DNA from: Arenibacter hampyeongensis
GTDB taxonomy: Bacteria; Bacteroidota; Bacteroidia; Flavobacteriales; Flavobacteriaceae
Assembly: GCF_002909255.1 (NCBI RefSeq)
Contig: NZ_PIOB01000014.1
Coordinates: 1 to 64,000, forward strand
Reading direction: 5' to 3'
Length of the DNA: 64,000 nucleotides
Shown piece after piece: positions 38,390-46,019 of this stretch. Within the stretch, counting starts at the first letter, position 1, and each line of letters opens with the position of its first letter. A program made the translations under genes and the position numbers. Under the pieces are notes generated by a model. That model was not told the origin of the DNA, searched no databases, and was given only the letters and a program-made list of their open reading frames with translations.

Positions 38390-38462
38390 CAAACACTTCG
38401 TAAGAAGTAGACAATTCTAAGTTACTTAGAATACAACTTGCTATCTTCTTTGAAGATAAATA
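38390..38462. other. Candidate oriT / operator with three hairpins
   Basis: Three perfect inverted repeats lie in tandem just upstream of the mobC-like start: ACTTC-GTAA-GAAGT (38395-38408), ATTCTAAG-TTA-CTTAGAAT (38414-38432) and TATCTTC-TTT-GAAGATA (38442-38458). Transfer origins usually lie beside the relaxase operon and contain such repeats for relaxosome binding. A promoter-operator for mobC is the alternative and the two may coincide. The nic site cannot be read. Confidence 0.55.
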
Positions 38463-38539
38463 TAACCAAACAAAATAGAATACAACAACCTAATAATCAA
38501 TTATTTAACCCCTAAATACATATAGAACCATACTAGGCC

Positions 38540-38804
38540 ATATGGGTACGGATAAGCGATTAATCCGGTCTTATTTGTTATGTAAAAAATGTTGGGGAAG
38601 CATAGGGATTTTCATTTTTTTGTGGGTAGGGAGAGGAAAGGGCAAGCGGCTTTTTTTGCCGTTTGTTCTTTTGAGCGGTTCCGAGGGGGTTAAAAAACCG
38701 GAAACGGAAAGACCCTGGATGCGGATTGGCGGATCTTGTCCGCTAGGGTGGTTTTGGAGTTGCGTGTTTTTTAACTTCCGCAGGGGCAAGGGAAAAACTA
38801 TCCG
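38540..38804. other. GC-rich structured non-coding stretch
   Basis: Open frames exist on both strands here but neither has protein-like composition. The DNA contains GCGGA-TCTTG-TCCGC (38729-38743), enclosed by ACCCT (38712-38716) and AGGGT (38745-38749), and G-rich tracts near 38626-38650. It lies between the relaxase operon and the parDE operon. It could be part of the transfer origin or a structured RNA; I cannot decide. Confidence 0.4.
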
Positions 38805-39017
38805 TTATTTAGACTTTAAATAATCCAATCTCATTGCTGTTTCAATCTCGTTTGTTCTAGATTGACCGAATAAATTAACCAAGTAAGTATCTGGACTAGA
38901 TATCTCAGAAGTAATTATTTCATCATATTCTTCTTTGCTAATAAATCCTTTTTCAAACAACGGTTGAAACGTTTCCTTTAATATAGGATTGATTTTTTCA
39001 ATTTCTTCTTTTTTCAT
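38805..39017 (-). CDS. Small unknown protein, last gene of the parDE operon
   Basis: A 70-residue acidic protein of unknown family ('MKKEEIEKINPILKETFQPL'), probably all helical with no membrane segment. It begins 19 bases after the preceding 82-residue gene and ends a run of five closely spaced minus-strand genes. I do not recognise it. Its place in the operon suggests element maintenance, but no function can be given. Confidence 0.6.
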   Translation of the reverse strand: MKKEEIEKINPILKETFQPLFEKGFISKEEYDEIITSEISSPDTYLVNLFGQSRTNEIETAMRLDYLKSK

Positions 39018-39036
39018 CCTTTTATTAGATTACCGT

Positions 39037-39285
39037 TCATTTTTCGATTTCGAATGCTTTTAGCTTCGGTATACGTATTCTATCCGGTTCTTGCTTTTGA
39101 AAATCCTTCATTTCTTGTACGACTAGATTCATGTCCTTTAAGAACTCGGTATCCGCCCCGTTCTTCTTTGCTATCTGGTAATAGGCCTCCAAGGCCGGCA
39201 CGGCAAATAAATCGTGACCGGCAATCACGAACGCCGGGACATCATTTTTGATACACTTTATCAATATGGCCTTTTGGTCTTTCAT
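39037..39285 (-). CDS. Small unknown protein in the parDE operon
   Basis: An 82-residue protein, 'MKDQKAILIKCIKNDVPAFV' at its start, with a predicted short beta/alpha N-terminal half and a charged helical C-terminal half. Small proteins of this look occur on Bacteroidota mobile elements, though I cannot name a family. Only 3 bases separate it from the gene before it, which implies co-translation. Confidence 0.62.
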   Translation of the reverse strand: MKDQKAILIKCIKNDVPAFVIAGHDLFAVPALEAYYQIAKKNGADTEFLKDMNLVVQEMKDFQKQEPDRIRIPKLKAFEIEK

Positions 39286-39288
39286 GGT

Positions 39289-39498
39289 TTAATTAGACTT
39301 TGATCGTTGATAATTATCAATTAATGCTTCCGACACAATTTGGGCTTTTTCATCGCTTATGCAATCAAAAGTAATTTTTTGGGTGGTTGTAAATTCTTTT
39401 AGCAGCTTACCAACATCCTCAGCGGTCAGAAAACCATTCTCGCCTAAGTTTCCCAAAATATCGCTATATCTATGTGACCTAAATCCATCTTCTAACAT
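39289..39498 (-). CDS. Small unknown protein after parE
   Basis: A 69-residue protein, start 16 bases after the parE stop. It begins 'MLEDGFRSHRYSDILGNLGE' and looks helical and soluble. No family is recognised. The gene spacing indicates the same transcript as parDE, so it could be an added antitoxin-like or regulatory part, but this is only inference. Confidence 0.6.
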   Translation of the reverse strand: MLEDGFRSHRYSDILGNLGENGFLTAEDVGKLLKEFTTTQKITFDCISDEKAQIVSEALIDNYQRSKSN

Positions 39499-39514
39499 AT
39501 CGTTTTATTAAACT

Positions 39515-39808
39515 TTATAAATGTTCAATGAAGTTCATGCGTTTGCCCAAAATCCTGATAATAAAAATTTCGTTTGCATTGTCAAATTGATAAAAAATAA
39601 CATGGGCTTTATAACTGTAATATTTTAAGGAATCGGCAATTGTCGAGGCATCTTTGGCCAATTCTGGTCGTTCAGCAAGTTCTTCCAAAAAACCTTCCAG
39701 ATCGAGTAAGTACTTGGTCGCTCGGTCAGGGCCAAAAAACTTGATTCCGTACTTATACATACCCACTAGGTCATATTGTGCCCTTGCAGATAAACTATAA
39801 TTCCCCAT
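39515..39808 (-). CDS. parE: ParE/RelE family toxin
   Basis: A 97-residue ParE-type toxin. The sequence 'YSLSARAQYDLVGMYKYGIKFFG' gives the N-terminal helical pair, 'LAERPELAKDAS' the mid-loop and 'IFIIRILGKRMNFIEHL' the final strands with conserved R-I-L and M. ParE proteins poison DNA gyrase; some relatives act as ribonucleases instead. Its ATG lies within the end of parD (14-base overlap), the usual antitoxin-first coupled order. Confidence 0.9.
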   Translation of the reverse strand: MGNYSLSARAQYDLVGMYKYGIKFFGPDRATKYLLDLEGFLEELAERPELAKDASTIADSLKYYSYKAHVIFYQFDNANEIFIIRILGKRMNFIEHL

Positions 39809-40037
39809 TATCCACTTTTGCGATAATGTCGCTTATTTTCAGATTGCTTCTGCCGCTTTGCAACCCTTCATCTATTGCTGTTTTAAGTTCTAGGAGCTTC
39901 ATATTCTGTTCTTGATCCTTTCTTACCAAATCTCTTATGTATTCACTATCATTGGTAAAGTCCCCCGCCTGAACCCTAAGCTTTATCCAACCGTCCTGTT
40001 GATCGGTAAAAGTGATTGATTTTCTTACTGTTTCCAT
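39795..40037 (-). CDS. parD: ParD-type ribbon-helix-helix antitoxin
   Basis: An 80-residue antitoxin. Residues 5-45 ('KSITFTDQQDGWIKLRVQAG', then 'SEYIRDLVRKDQ') are a ribbon-helix-helix DNA-binding domain; the C-terminal half is the flexible toxin-neutralising arm. It is the first gene of the operon and should repress its own promoter at the inverted repeat just upstream. Confidence 0.9.
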   Translation of the reverse strand: METVRKSITFTDQQDGWIKLRVQAGDFTNDSEYIRDLVRKDQEQNMKLLELKTAIDEGLQSGRSNLKISDIIAKVDNGEL

Positions 40038-40048
40038 AATTTTAAATT

Positions 40049-40078
40049 ATGGTGCAATATAGTACTTTTTTGCACCAT
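40049..40078 (-). promoter_or_regulatory. parDE operator / promoter inverted repeat
   Basis: ATGGTGCAA (40049-40057) and TTGCACCAT (40070-40078) are perfect nine-base arms 12 bases apart. They flank a TATATTG-like -7 box read on the minus strand, 11 bases before the parD ATG. This is the expected ParD binding site for autoregulation. Confidence 0.75.
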
Positions 40079-40132
40079 TTACAAAAATACTCGTTTTCTT
40101 ACCATCGTTTATTTGAACTTTAACCGACTTTT

Positions 40133-40489
40133 TTATCTACTCTCTCCGAAAGTTAGCAAATTATTGTCTGGGTCAAGAATTGAAAATTCCTTTTGTCCCC
40201 AAGGTTTTATTTAAAGACTTCCATTTGGATGAATACTCGTTCCGTTGTCCAACAATAATTGGTGAAATTTTTCAATGCCATCAACTCTTATATAAACTTG
40301 CCCGCAATTTTCTTTCGGTTTCAGTGCTTTGAACTCAAAAAAGTGGATCTGAATATTGTCTTTTTTAAGCATCAAGTAACCATCATAGTCTACACTTCCA
40401 AATTCTTGAAAATCTAATCTGTTTAAATAGAAATTCTTGGTAATCGTTCTATTACGCATTGGTAATTTTGGATTGATATCTGTAAGCAT
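40133..40489 (-). pseudogene. VOC / bleomycin-resistance-like gene split by one stop
   Basis: The frame from 40489 encodes a glyoxalase/bleomycin-resistance (VOC) fold protein ('NFYLNRLDFQEFG', 'DNIQIHFFEFKALKP', 'GQVYIRVDGIEKF') but meets TAA at 40211-40213. Read on in the same frame, the sequence gives 'IKPWGQKEFSILDPDNNLLT', the usual C-terminal strands with a conserved metal or ligand-binding segment, and ends at 40133-40135. One base change thus removes the last 25 residues. No frameshift is seen. The truncated product is unlikely to fold as an active VOC dimer. Confidence 0.85.
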
Positions 40490-40611
40490 ATTATCCTTAA
40501 ATAGTTACTATATATTCATGTAAGTTTCTAAAAAGTTTTCTTTGTTGTACTGGAGGTGAGACTACTGTGTGGACAAAACTCTATTAACTACTTAATACAG
40601 GTATACCTTGT

Positions 40612-41364
40612 TTATTCCTTCCAGTCTTGGAGTCGATCCAGGTATAGATAACTTTCTACAAATTTTCTATGTTCTGGACTAGTCATTTTTTCCAATAGAT
40701 TTAGAGCTGAAATATAACTTGCCAAATTACCGTTTGAGGAACTGAATTTCCCGTCCTCGACAAATGTTACCAAACTGTCGTTCTGTACTTTTAAATTTGG
40801 ATAGTCTATTTGCAATTGTTTGCCCCCACCAATCCATGTTACGATTTTCTTGCCGTCCGCAATTCCTGATTCTCCAATTAATTGAGCTCCGGCACAATTG
40901 CTTACCATGTATTTAGTTTCTTTATTTCTCTCTTTTATGAAGGCCACAATTTTTTCGTTATTGACTTGGGCGTACATATCGTAAGCACTGGGCACGAACA
41001 AGGCAGTTAGTTGTGGACAGTTTACGAATGTATGGTCTGGAACGAATCGCATACCTTCCTCTGTTAAAATGGGACTTTCGGATTCAGCAATAGAAACCAC
41101 ATTAAAAAGCTGTTTACCGTCCTCGCTGGGTTTGGCAAAAACATCTGAAGATGCAATTACCTCACCTTGAAGCACTCCATTGTACATAAGAAGTCCGATT
41201 GTGGGTAATTCCGCTTGGAATGGTTTTAGGTGTTTGGTCAAGGTGTCTCCAGTAATTTCTTGATCCTGGACATTCTGGGATTGATCGATGAATTTTGATT
41301 CTTCATTTTTACAGCCTCCGATGAATGTCAATTGGATAATTAAAAATACAACATGCTTTTTCAT
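40612..41364 (-). CDS. DJ-1/PfpI family lipoprotein
   Basis: A 250-residue lipoprotein: signal peptide with lipobox 'LTFIGGC' (Cys about residue 18), then a DJ-1/PfpI domain. 'TIGLLMYNGVLQGEVIASSDVF' matches the N-terminal Glu region, and 'YMVSNCAGAQLIGESGIADGKK' carries the nucleophile-elbow Cys. The last 50 residues are extra. Members act as deglycases, hydratases or stress proteins; the role here is unknown. Fifteen bases separate it from the NADH dehydrogenase upstream, so they are likely one operon. Confidence 0.82.
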   Translation of the reverse strand: MKKHVVFLIIQLTFIGGCKNEESKFIDQSQNVQDQEITGDTLTKHLKPFQAELPTIGLLMYNGVLQGEVIASSDVFAKPSEDGKQLFNVVSIAESESPILTEEGMRFVPDHTFVNCPQLTALFVPSAYDMYAQVNNEKIVAFIKERNKETKYMVSNCAGAQLIGESGIADGKKIVTWIGGGKQLQIDYPNLKVQNDSLVTFVEDGKFSSSNGNLASYISALNLLEKMTSPEHRKFVESYLYLDRLQDWKE

Positions 41365-41379
41365 ACGGTTTTATTTAAT

Positions 41380-42651
41380 CTATTTTTTTTCATTAGGTTT
41401 AATAATCATTCTAAAATTTTGATCTTTATAAATGTAGTATCCTATCCAATTGATCAATGTGCTTAATCTATTTTTAAAATTTACCAAACCCATAATATGT
41501 ACCAAAATCCATATTAGCCAAGCTATAAATCCTTTTATAAAATAGTTTTCATTAGGTAAATCAAAAACCGCCTTATTCCTTCCTATTATTGCCAAAGAAC
41601 CTTTGTTCTTGTATTGAAAAGGCCGCCATTGACTTTGGTCCTTCTCCAAGTTAATGGCAAGGTTATTGGCTTGTTGTATAGCGGGTTGCGCCAATTGAGG
41701 ATGGCCTTCCGGGTATTGATTATCCCCTGAAACCAATGCACAATCCCCCAAAGCGTATATTTTATCGTAACCTTGGACCAAATTATAAGGGTTAGTTTTT
41801 AATCTTTTCCCTTTTCCAAAGCTATCCGATGAAAAACCATCAAAGGCCCTAGCTGTTACACCTGCTGCCCATATTAAATTTTTAGTTTCAATTTTACTGC
41901 CATCGGATAGGAGAACTACATCGTCCTTAAAATCTTTTACCAAACAGTTAAGTTTTATTTCCACTCCTAATTTATTTAGTTTGTCGTAGGTATAATCTTG
42001 AGATTTTTTGGACATAGTGTTCAAGACCGCTTTCTGCCCGTCAATTAGATATATTTTTCCTAAATCATTTTCATCCAATTCGGGATAATCTTTTTTCAAA
42101 ATGGAATTTTTCATTTCCGAAAGAATACCTGAAAGTTCTACCCCAGTTGGTCCTGCACCAGCGATTACAAAGGTCAGTAACCGTTTTCGCTGTTCTTGGT
42201 CATGGTACCTCGTTGCTCTGTCCAGCCGCGTAAGAATTGTGTTTCGCAGGGTTAGGGCATCACTAATGGTCTTCATTGGTAAACTATTCTTTTCGATATT
42301 TTCGTTGCCGAAAAAACTGCTTTCAGTACCTGTGGCCATCACCAATATATCGTAGGACAATTCACCATTGCTCAGAATAATTTTGTTTTTACTGGGAACA
42401 ACTTTGATTAAACTTCCTAGCCGAAACTGCGTGTTTTTTAAGTTTCTCAGTATTTTTCTAAATGGGTAACTAATGGCAGAAGGTTCCATAAATCCCGTTG
42501 AGACCTGATATATTAAAGGAGGAAAGAAATTGTAATTGTTTGCATCCACTAGTATGACATTGTACTTTGAGGAATTACCAATTCTTTTAATCAACTCTAG
42601 GCCTGCAAAGCCTCCTCCCACAATTACAACTGTCTTTCTCATTGTTCTCAA
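41380..42651 (-). CDS. Type II NADH dehydrogenase (NDH-2 family)
   Basis: A 423-residue FAD-dependent NAD(P)H:quinone oxidoreductase. FAD-binding 'VVIVGGGFAGLELIKRIG' is at the N-terminus, the NADH-binding 'TFVIAGAGPTGVELSGIL' near residue 160, and 'KIYALGDCALV' binds FAD near 300. A hydrophobic C-terminal segment ('GFIAWLIWILVHIMGLVNF', about 370-390) attaches it to the membrane. It would feed electrons from NADH to menaquinone without pumping protons. It lies between a Crp/Fnr regulator and the DJ-1 gene. Confidence 0.92.
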   Translation of the reverse strand: MRTMRKTVVIVGGGFAGLELIKRIGNSSKYNVILVDANNYNFFPPLIYQVSTGFMEPSAISYPFRKILRNLKNTQFRLGSLIKVVPSKNKIILSNGELSYDILVMATGTESSFFGNENIEKNSLPMKTISDALTLRNTILTRLDRATRYHDQEQRKRLLTFVIAGAGPTGVELSGILSEMKNSILKKDYPELDENDLGKIYLIDGQKAVLNTMSKKSQDYTYDKLNKLGVEIKLNCLVKDFKDDVVLLSDGSKIETKNLIWAAGVTARAFDGFSSDSFGKGKRLKTNPYNLVQGYDKIYALGDCALVSGDNQYPEGHPQLAQPAIQQANNLAINLEKDQSQWRPFQYKNKGSLAIIGRNKAVFDLPNENYFIKGFIAWLIWILVHIMGLVNFKNRLSTLINWIGYYIYKDQNFRMIIKPNEKK

Positions 42652-42700
42652 TTAACAAGGCAAAGATCCCGCTTTTCCCTTAGATTAATCTTGAACTGGT

Positions 42701-43273
42701 TCAAGAATTATTTTTTCTTTTCAATTTACTGATATATTCTGCCGAAAGCCCCAAAAAGCTGGCCACCAAATATTGGGGAACACTCTTGACAAAATCGGGA
42801 AAGGCTTCTTTAAATCTAAAATAGATTTCCTCTTTTGAATAGCTAAACATGTAATTTATGCGGTTCAAGGAGGCACCGTAAGCTGTTTGATAAATATTTC
42901 TGAAATATGTTTCCATTTTAGGGAATCGCCGCAATAGTTCTTCTTCCCTTGTATGACTTATGTGAAGTAAGGTTGAGGCCCTAACTGCTTGAATATAACA
43001 CTCGGAGGTACCGTTGTTGTGATATGCCAAATAATCGGTAATCCACCAATTTTCTATGGCAAATTGTAAAGTTTGTTCCGTACCATCTTCATTTATAACG
43101 TACAATTGAACACAACCATTTAAAACAAAATAGTGATCAAGCTGGTTGTTTCCCGCTTTGTAAAGATGTTCTTTTTTTTTGACTGTTTTCGTTTCAAAAT
43201 ACTTGGCAATTTCTTGAAACTCATTTTTGTCAATTGCAGTGTATTTGTTTATGTGCTCGAAAAGTTTTTGCAT
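42701..43273 (-). CDS. Crp/Fnr family transcriptional regulator
   Basis: A 190-residue cyclic-nucleotide-binding-fold regulator from the ATG at 43273 (MQKLFEHINKY); an upstream in-frame ATG at 43357 would add 28 hydrophobic residues unlike the family. The beta-roll (about residues 20-110) contains 'KKEHLYKAGNNQLDHYFVLNG' and the C-terminal helix-turn-helix is short ('VPQYLVASFLGLSAEYISKL'). No Cys cluster for Fe-S is present. It is first in a run with NDH-2 and DJ-1 genes (49- and 15-base gaps) and may control them. Confidence 0.88.
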   Translation of the reverse strand: MQKLFEHINKYTAIDKNEFQEIAKYFETKTVKKKEHLYKAGNNQLDHYFVLNGCVQLYVINEDGTEQTLQFAIENWWITDYLAYHNNGTSECYIQAVRASTLLHISHTREEELLRRFPKMETYFRNIYQTAYGASLNRINYMFSYSKEEIYFRFKEAFPDFVKSVPQYLVASFLGLSAEYISKLKRKNNS

Positions 43274-43522
43274 TTTATTTGGTACAGCTATTGTCAAAGT
43301 TAGCATAATTAAAACTTTAAGTAGGACCACTTCAATTTTTAGGTTTTCATTTTTCATGGAATGTATTACCTTAAAGAATAAATGAACATATACTACTTCA
43401 CCAAATTCTTAAACCACGAATATTTTATTTTACACAACATTTAATGCACCGTTTACATCATTTATTGTGGCTGGGAATGCCCATTAATTACCTTGAACCT
43501 TAATTAAATCAATGTATCCCCC

Positions 43523-44218
43523 ATGATGAAATTGAGATGTATAATAGTGGACGATTCGTTCTTGCAGCGAACTGCCGTATCCCGATTAGTGAACAATCAT
43601 CCGAACTTGGCAATGGTAGCCGAATACAGTAATGCCATTGAAGCAAAAAATGGTCTAAAAAACAATGAAATCGATCTTATTTTCCTCGATGTGGAAATGC
43701 CCATCATCAGTGGTTTTGATCTTTTGGAATCTTTGGACAACCCACCACAGGTAATTTTGATTACCGGTAATCCGGATTATGCACTTAAGGCTTTCGATTA
43801 CAACGTAACCGATTATCTTTATAAGCCCATTTCCCTAGTTCGATTCGATGCCTCCGTAAAAAGGGCCTTGGCCAAATATGAGCAGATTAATAAATTGGAT
43901 GACGATGAGGAGTATATCTTCGTTAAAAGTAACCTTAGACAGCGCAAAGTTGTTCTGAACGACATTAATTGGGTCGAAGCTCTCGGCGATTACATTAAAT
44001 TGGTAACGACTGAAGGCAATGTCGTTATCCTTTCCACAATGAAATCTTTTGAACAAAAGTTACCGAAGGATAAATTCCTAAGGATACATAAATCCTATAT
44101 AGTTAATTTGGAAAAAGTTGAAAAGTTCAACAGTAAAAAAGTTGAAGTAGCTGGCACAATGGTCCCACTGAGCAGACACAAAAAAACGGAATTGGCCGAG
44201 GCGCTTTATAATGTTTAA
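43523..44218 (+). CDS. LytTR family response regulator
   Basis: A 231-residue response regulator. The receiver (residues 1-120) has an acidic pair ('IIVDDS'), phospho-acceptor Asp in 'DLIFLDVEMPIISGFD' and Lys in 'YLYKPISLVRF', all intact. Residues about 135-231 are a LytTR DNA-binding domain ('VNWVEALGDYIKL'-like, 'FLRIHKSYIVNLEKVEKF'). The cognate kinase is not adjacent. It is divergent from the Crp/Fnr gene. Confidence 0.93.
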   Translation: MMKLRCIIVDDSFLQRTAVSRLVNNHPNLAMVAEYSNAIEAKNGLKNNEIDLIFLDVEMPIISGFDLLESLDNPPQVILITGNPDYALKAFDYNVTDYLYKPISLVRFDASVKRALAKYEQINKLDDDEEYIFVKSNLRQRKVVLNDINWVEALGDYIKLVTTEGNVVILSTMKSFEQKLPKDKFLRIHKSYIVNLEKVEKFNSKKVEVAGTMVPLSRHKKTELAEALYNV

Positions 44219-44277
44219 ATTATAACCATGAATTCACCCCTAGTGCTTTTAAAGTTGGTTTCATATAAGCACTGCCC

Positions 44278-45978
44278 TTAGAACATAACCCGTATTGGCC
44301 GCTCTGTTGGTTCAACAATTTTCTTTCTGATTACGAAATCTCCAAAATGCTCATCCCCTAACCTATCCTGGGCATATGCTTTTATAATCGGCTCTAATTC
44401 ATCTAAAATATTTTCTTCGGATAACATTTCCTTATATAGGGTATTTAATCGGTCACCGTTGTGGCTTGCACCCAAGTACATGTTATATCTGCCAATGGCC
44501 CTACCCACAAAACCTATTTCCCCTAGTGATGATCGCGCACAGTTATTTGGACAACCTGTCATCCGAATATTGATTTCATTGTTCTCCAGGCCATTATTTC
44601 TCATAATTACCTCCAGTTTATCTATTAAGGTAGGAAGGTAACGCTCTGCTTCGGCAAAAGCCAATCCACATGTGTTCAATGCTACACAGGCCATGGAACT
44701 CTTGCGCAGTCCCGTTAGTTTAGGATGGTTACCAACGCTATACAATTCCAAAATGGCTTCAATGCCCTTCTTTTTGTCTTCCTCTATATTTCCTATAATG
44801 AGATTTTGGTTTCCAGTTAGACGAAAATCCCCTGTGTGAATTTTGGCAATTTCCCTTAAGGCCTTTTTCAGTTGATAATCATTTTCATCGCTTACTCTGC
44901 CATGTTCCACAAACAAGGTATAAAACCATTTATTATTGATTCCTTTAACCCAACCATATTCGTCTCCGTTTGATTTGAATCGATAGGATTTCGGTTTGGC
45001 CAGATTCCACCCCAATCGGTTTTGAAGTTCCGCTACAAACCATTCCAGTCCCCTGTCGTCTATGGTATGCTTTAATCTCGATAACTTACGGTCAGATCGG
45101 TTGCCGAAATCCCTTTGGATGGCTATAACGGTTTCAGCTACTTCAAACACTTTTTCTTTTGGAGAGAAACCTATAACATCGGCCAGGCGAGGATAAGTTC
45201 CCTGAACTCCGAACGTACTGCCTAATCCACCTCCTACACAAATATTAAATCCCAATACTTTGTTGTTTTGCTCAATGGCAATAAGTCCAAGGTCATTCGC
45301 AAAAACATCAATATCATTATTGGGCGGAACGGCTATGGCTATTTTGAACTTTCTTGGAAGGTAGTTGTGCTGGTACAAAGGTTCAAAATCTGGAGTTCCC
45401 GCCACTTTTTCATTGTCCAACCATATTTCATGGTACGCCGTGGTCTTTGGAAGAAAAAAATCGCTTAACTCTCCTGCAAGTCCGTACACTTCTTCATGGA
45501 TTTGGGATTGGTAAGGGTTAGGATTGCACATAACGTTCCTATTTACATCTCCACAAGTAGCTAGGGTACTCAGTAATGTTTCATTGATGGCCTGAATTGT
45601 GGGTTTCAAATTACGCTTTAATATCCCATGAAACTGAAATGACTGCCGGGTAGTTAATTTAATGGTGCCATTTCCGTGTAAGTCCGACAGTACATCGAGG
45701 GACAACCATTGTTGAGGGGTAGTTACCCCTCCAGCAGCTCTTACCCGAACCATAAACTGGTATAAAGGTTCCAATTTCTTCTGCTTTCGTTCGCTCTCCA
45801 GATCTCTGTCGAATTGCTGATATGAACCGTGGTATTTTATAAGTTTGACATCATCGGGAAATAAAGCTCCCGTCAAAGGATCTTTTAGACTGTCCTTTAT
45901 GCTTCCCCTTAGAAAATCACTCTTGTCCTTGATATGTTCATCTTCTGATAATTCCTTGTAATTCGATTGTTTTTCCAT
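44278..45978 (-). CDS. cysI: Assimilatory sulfite reductase hemoprotein (beta) subunit
   Basis: Siroheme / 4Fe-4S subunit that reduces sulfite to sulfide with six electrons from CysJ. The cluster-binding cysteines are in '[19 protein letters not shown]' and '[21 protein letters not shown]' (about residues 425-490). Siroheme-binding Arg and Lys residues are in '[13 protein letters not shown]' and '[10 protein letters not shown]'. The frame opens at 46008; ATG 45978 ([10 protein letters not shown]) is chosen, giving 566 residues. It follows cysJ by 41 bases in a prx-cysJ-cysI run. Confidence 0.94.
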   Translation of the reverse strand: MEKQSNYKELSEDEHIKDKSDFLRGSIKDSLKDPLTGALFPDDVKLIKYHGSYQQFDRDLESERKQKKLEPLYQFMVRVRAAGGVTTPQQWLSLDVLSDLHGNGTIKLTTRQSFQFHGILKRNLKPTIQAINETLLSTLATCGDVNRNVMCNPNPYQSQIHEEVYGLAGELSDFFLPKTTAYHEIWLDNEKVAGTPDFEPLYQHNYLPRKFKIAIAVPPNNDIDVFANDLGLIAIEQNNKVLGFNICVGGGLGSTFGVQGTYPRLADVIGFSPKEKVFEVAETVIAIQRDFGNRSDRKLSRLKHTIDDRGLEWFVAELQNRLGWNLAKPKSYRFKSNGDEYGWVKGINNKWFYTLFVEHGRVSDENDYQLKKALREIAKIHTGDFRLTGNQNLIIGNIEEDKKKGIEAILELYSVGNHPKLTGLRKSSMACVALNTCGLAFAEAERYLPTLIDKLEVIMRNNGLENNEINIRMTGCPNNCARSSLGEIGFVGRAIGRYNMYLGASHNGDRLNTLYKEMLSEENILDELEPIIKAYAQDRLGDEHFGDFVIRKKIVEPTERPIRVMF

Positions 45979-46019
45979 AAATACATTTTCCTTCGCATTA
46001 TAGCTCACTTGAAGCTATC

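Larger units (their letters stand above)
35437..40135. mobile_element. Remnant of a mobilisable element next to tRNA-Leu
   Basis: From the tRNA-Leu terminator to the broken VOC gene, the content is typical of integrated mobile DNA: a relaxase, its accessory protein, hairpins resembling an oriT, a parDE operon and small unknown genes. The relaxase region reads as richer in GC than its neighbours. I find no integrase, replication gene or second copy of the tRNA 3' end, so the ends are approximate and the element is probably immobile by itself. The first 250 bases (35437-35684) hold no supported gene. Confidence 0.65.

Noticed and set aside
38542..38823. 93-residue plus-strand frame in the GC-rich stretch
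   Set aside because: Composition (Gly, Arg, Trp, Phe runs) and overlap with inverted repeats suggest non-coding DNA.
40501..40611. Second attachment site (copy of the tRNA-Leu 3' end) bounding the mobile island
   Set aside because: I looked for the tRNA 3' sequence to the right of the island and found no copy.
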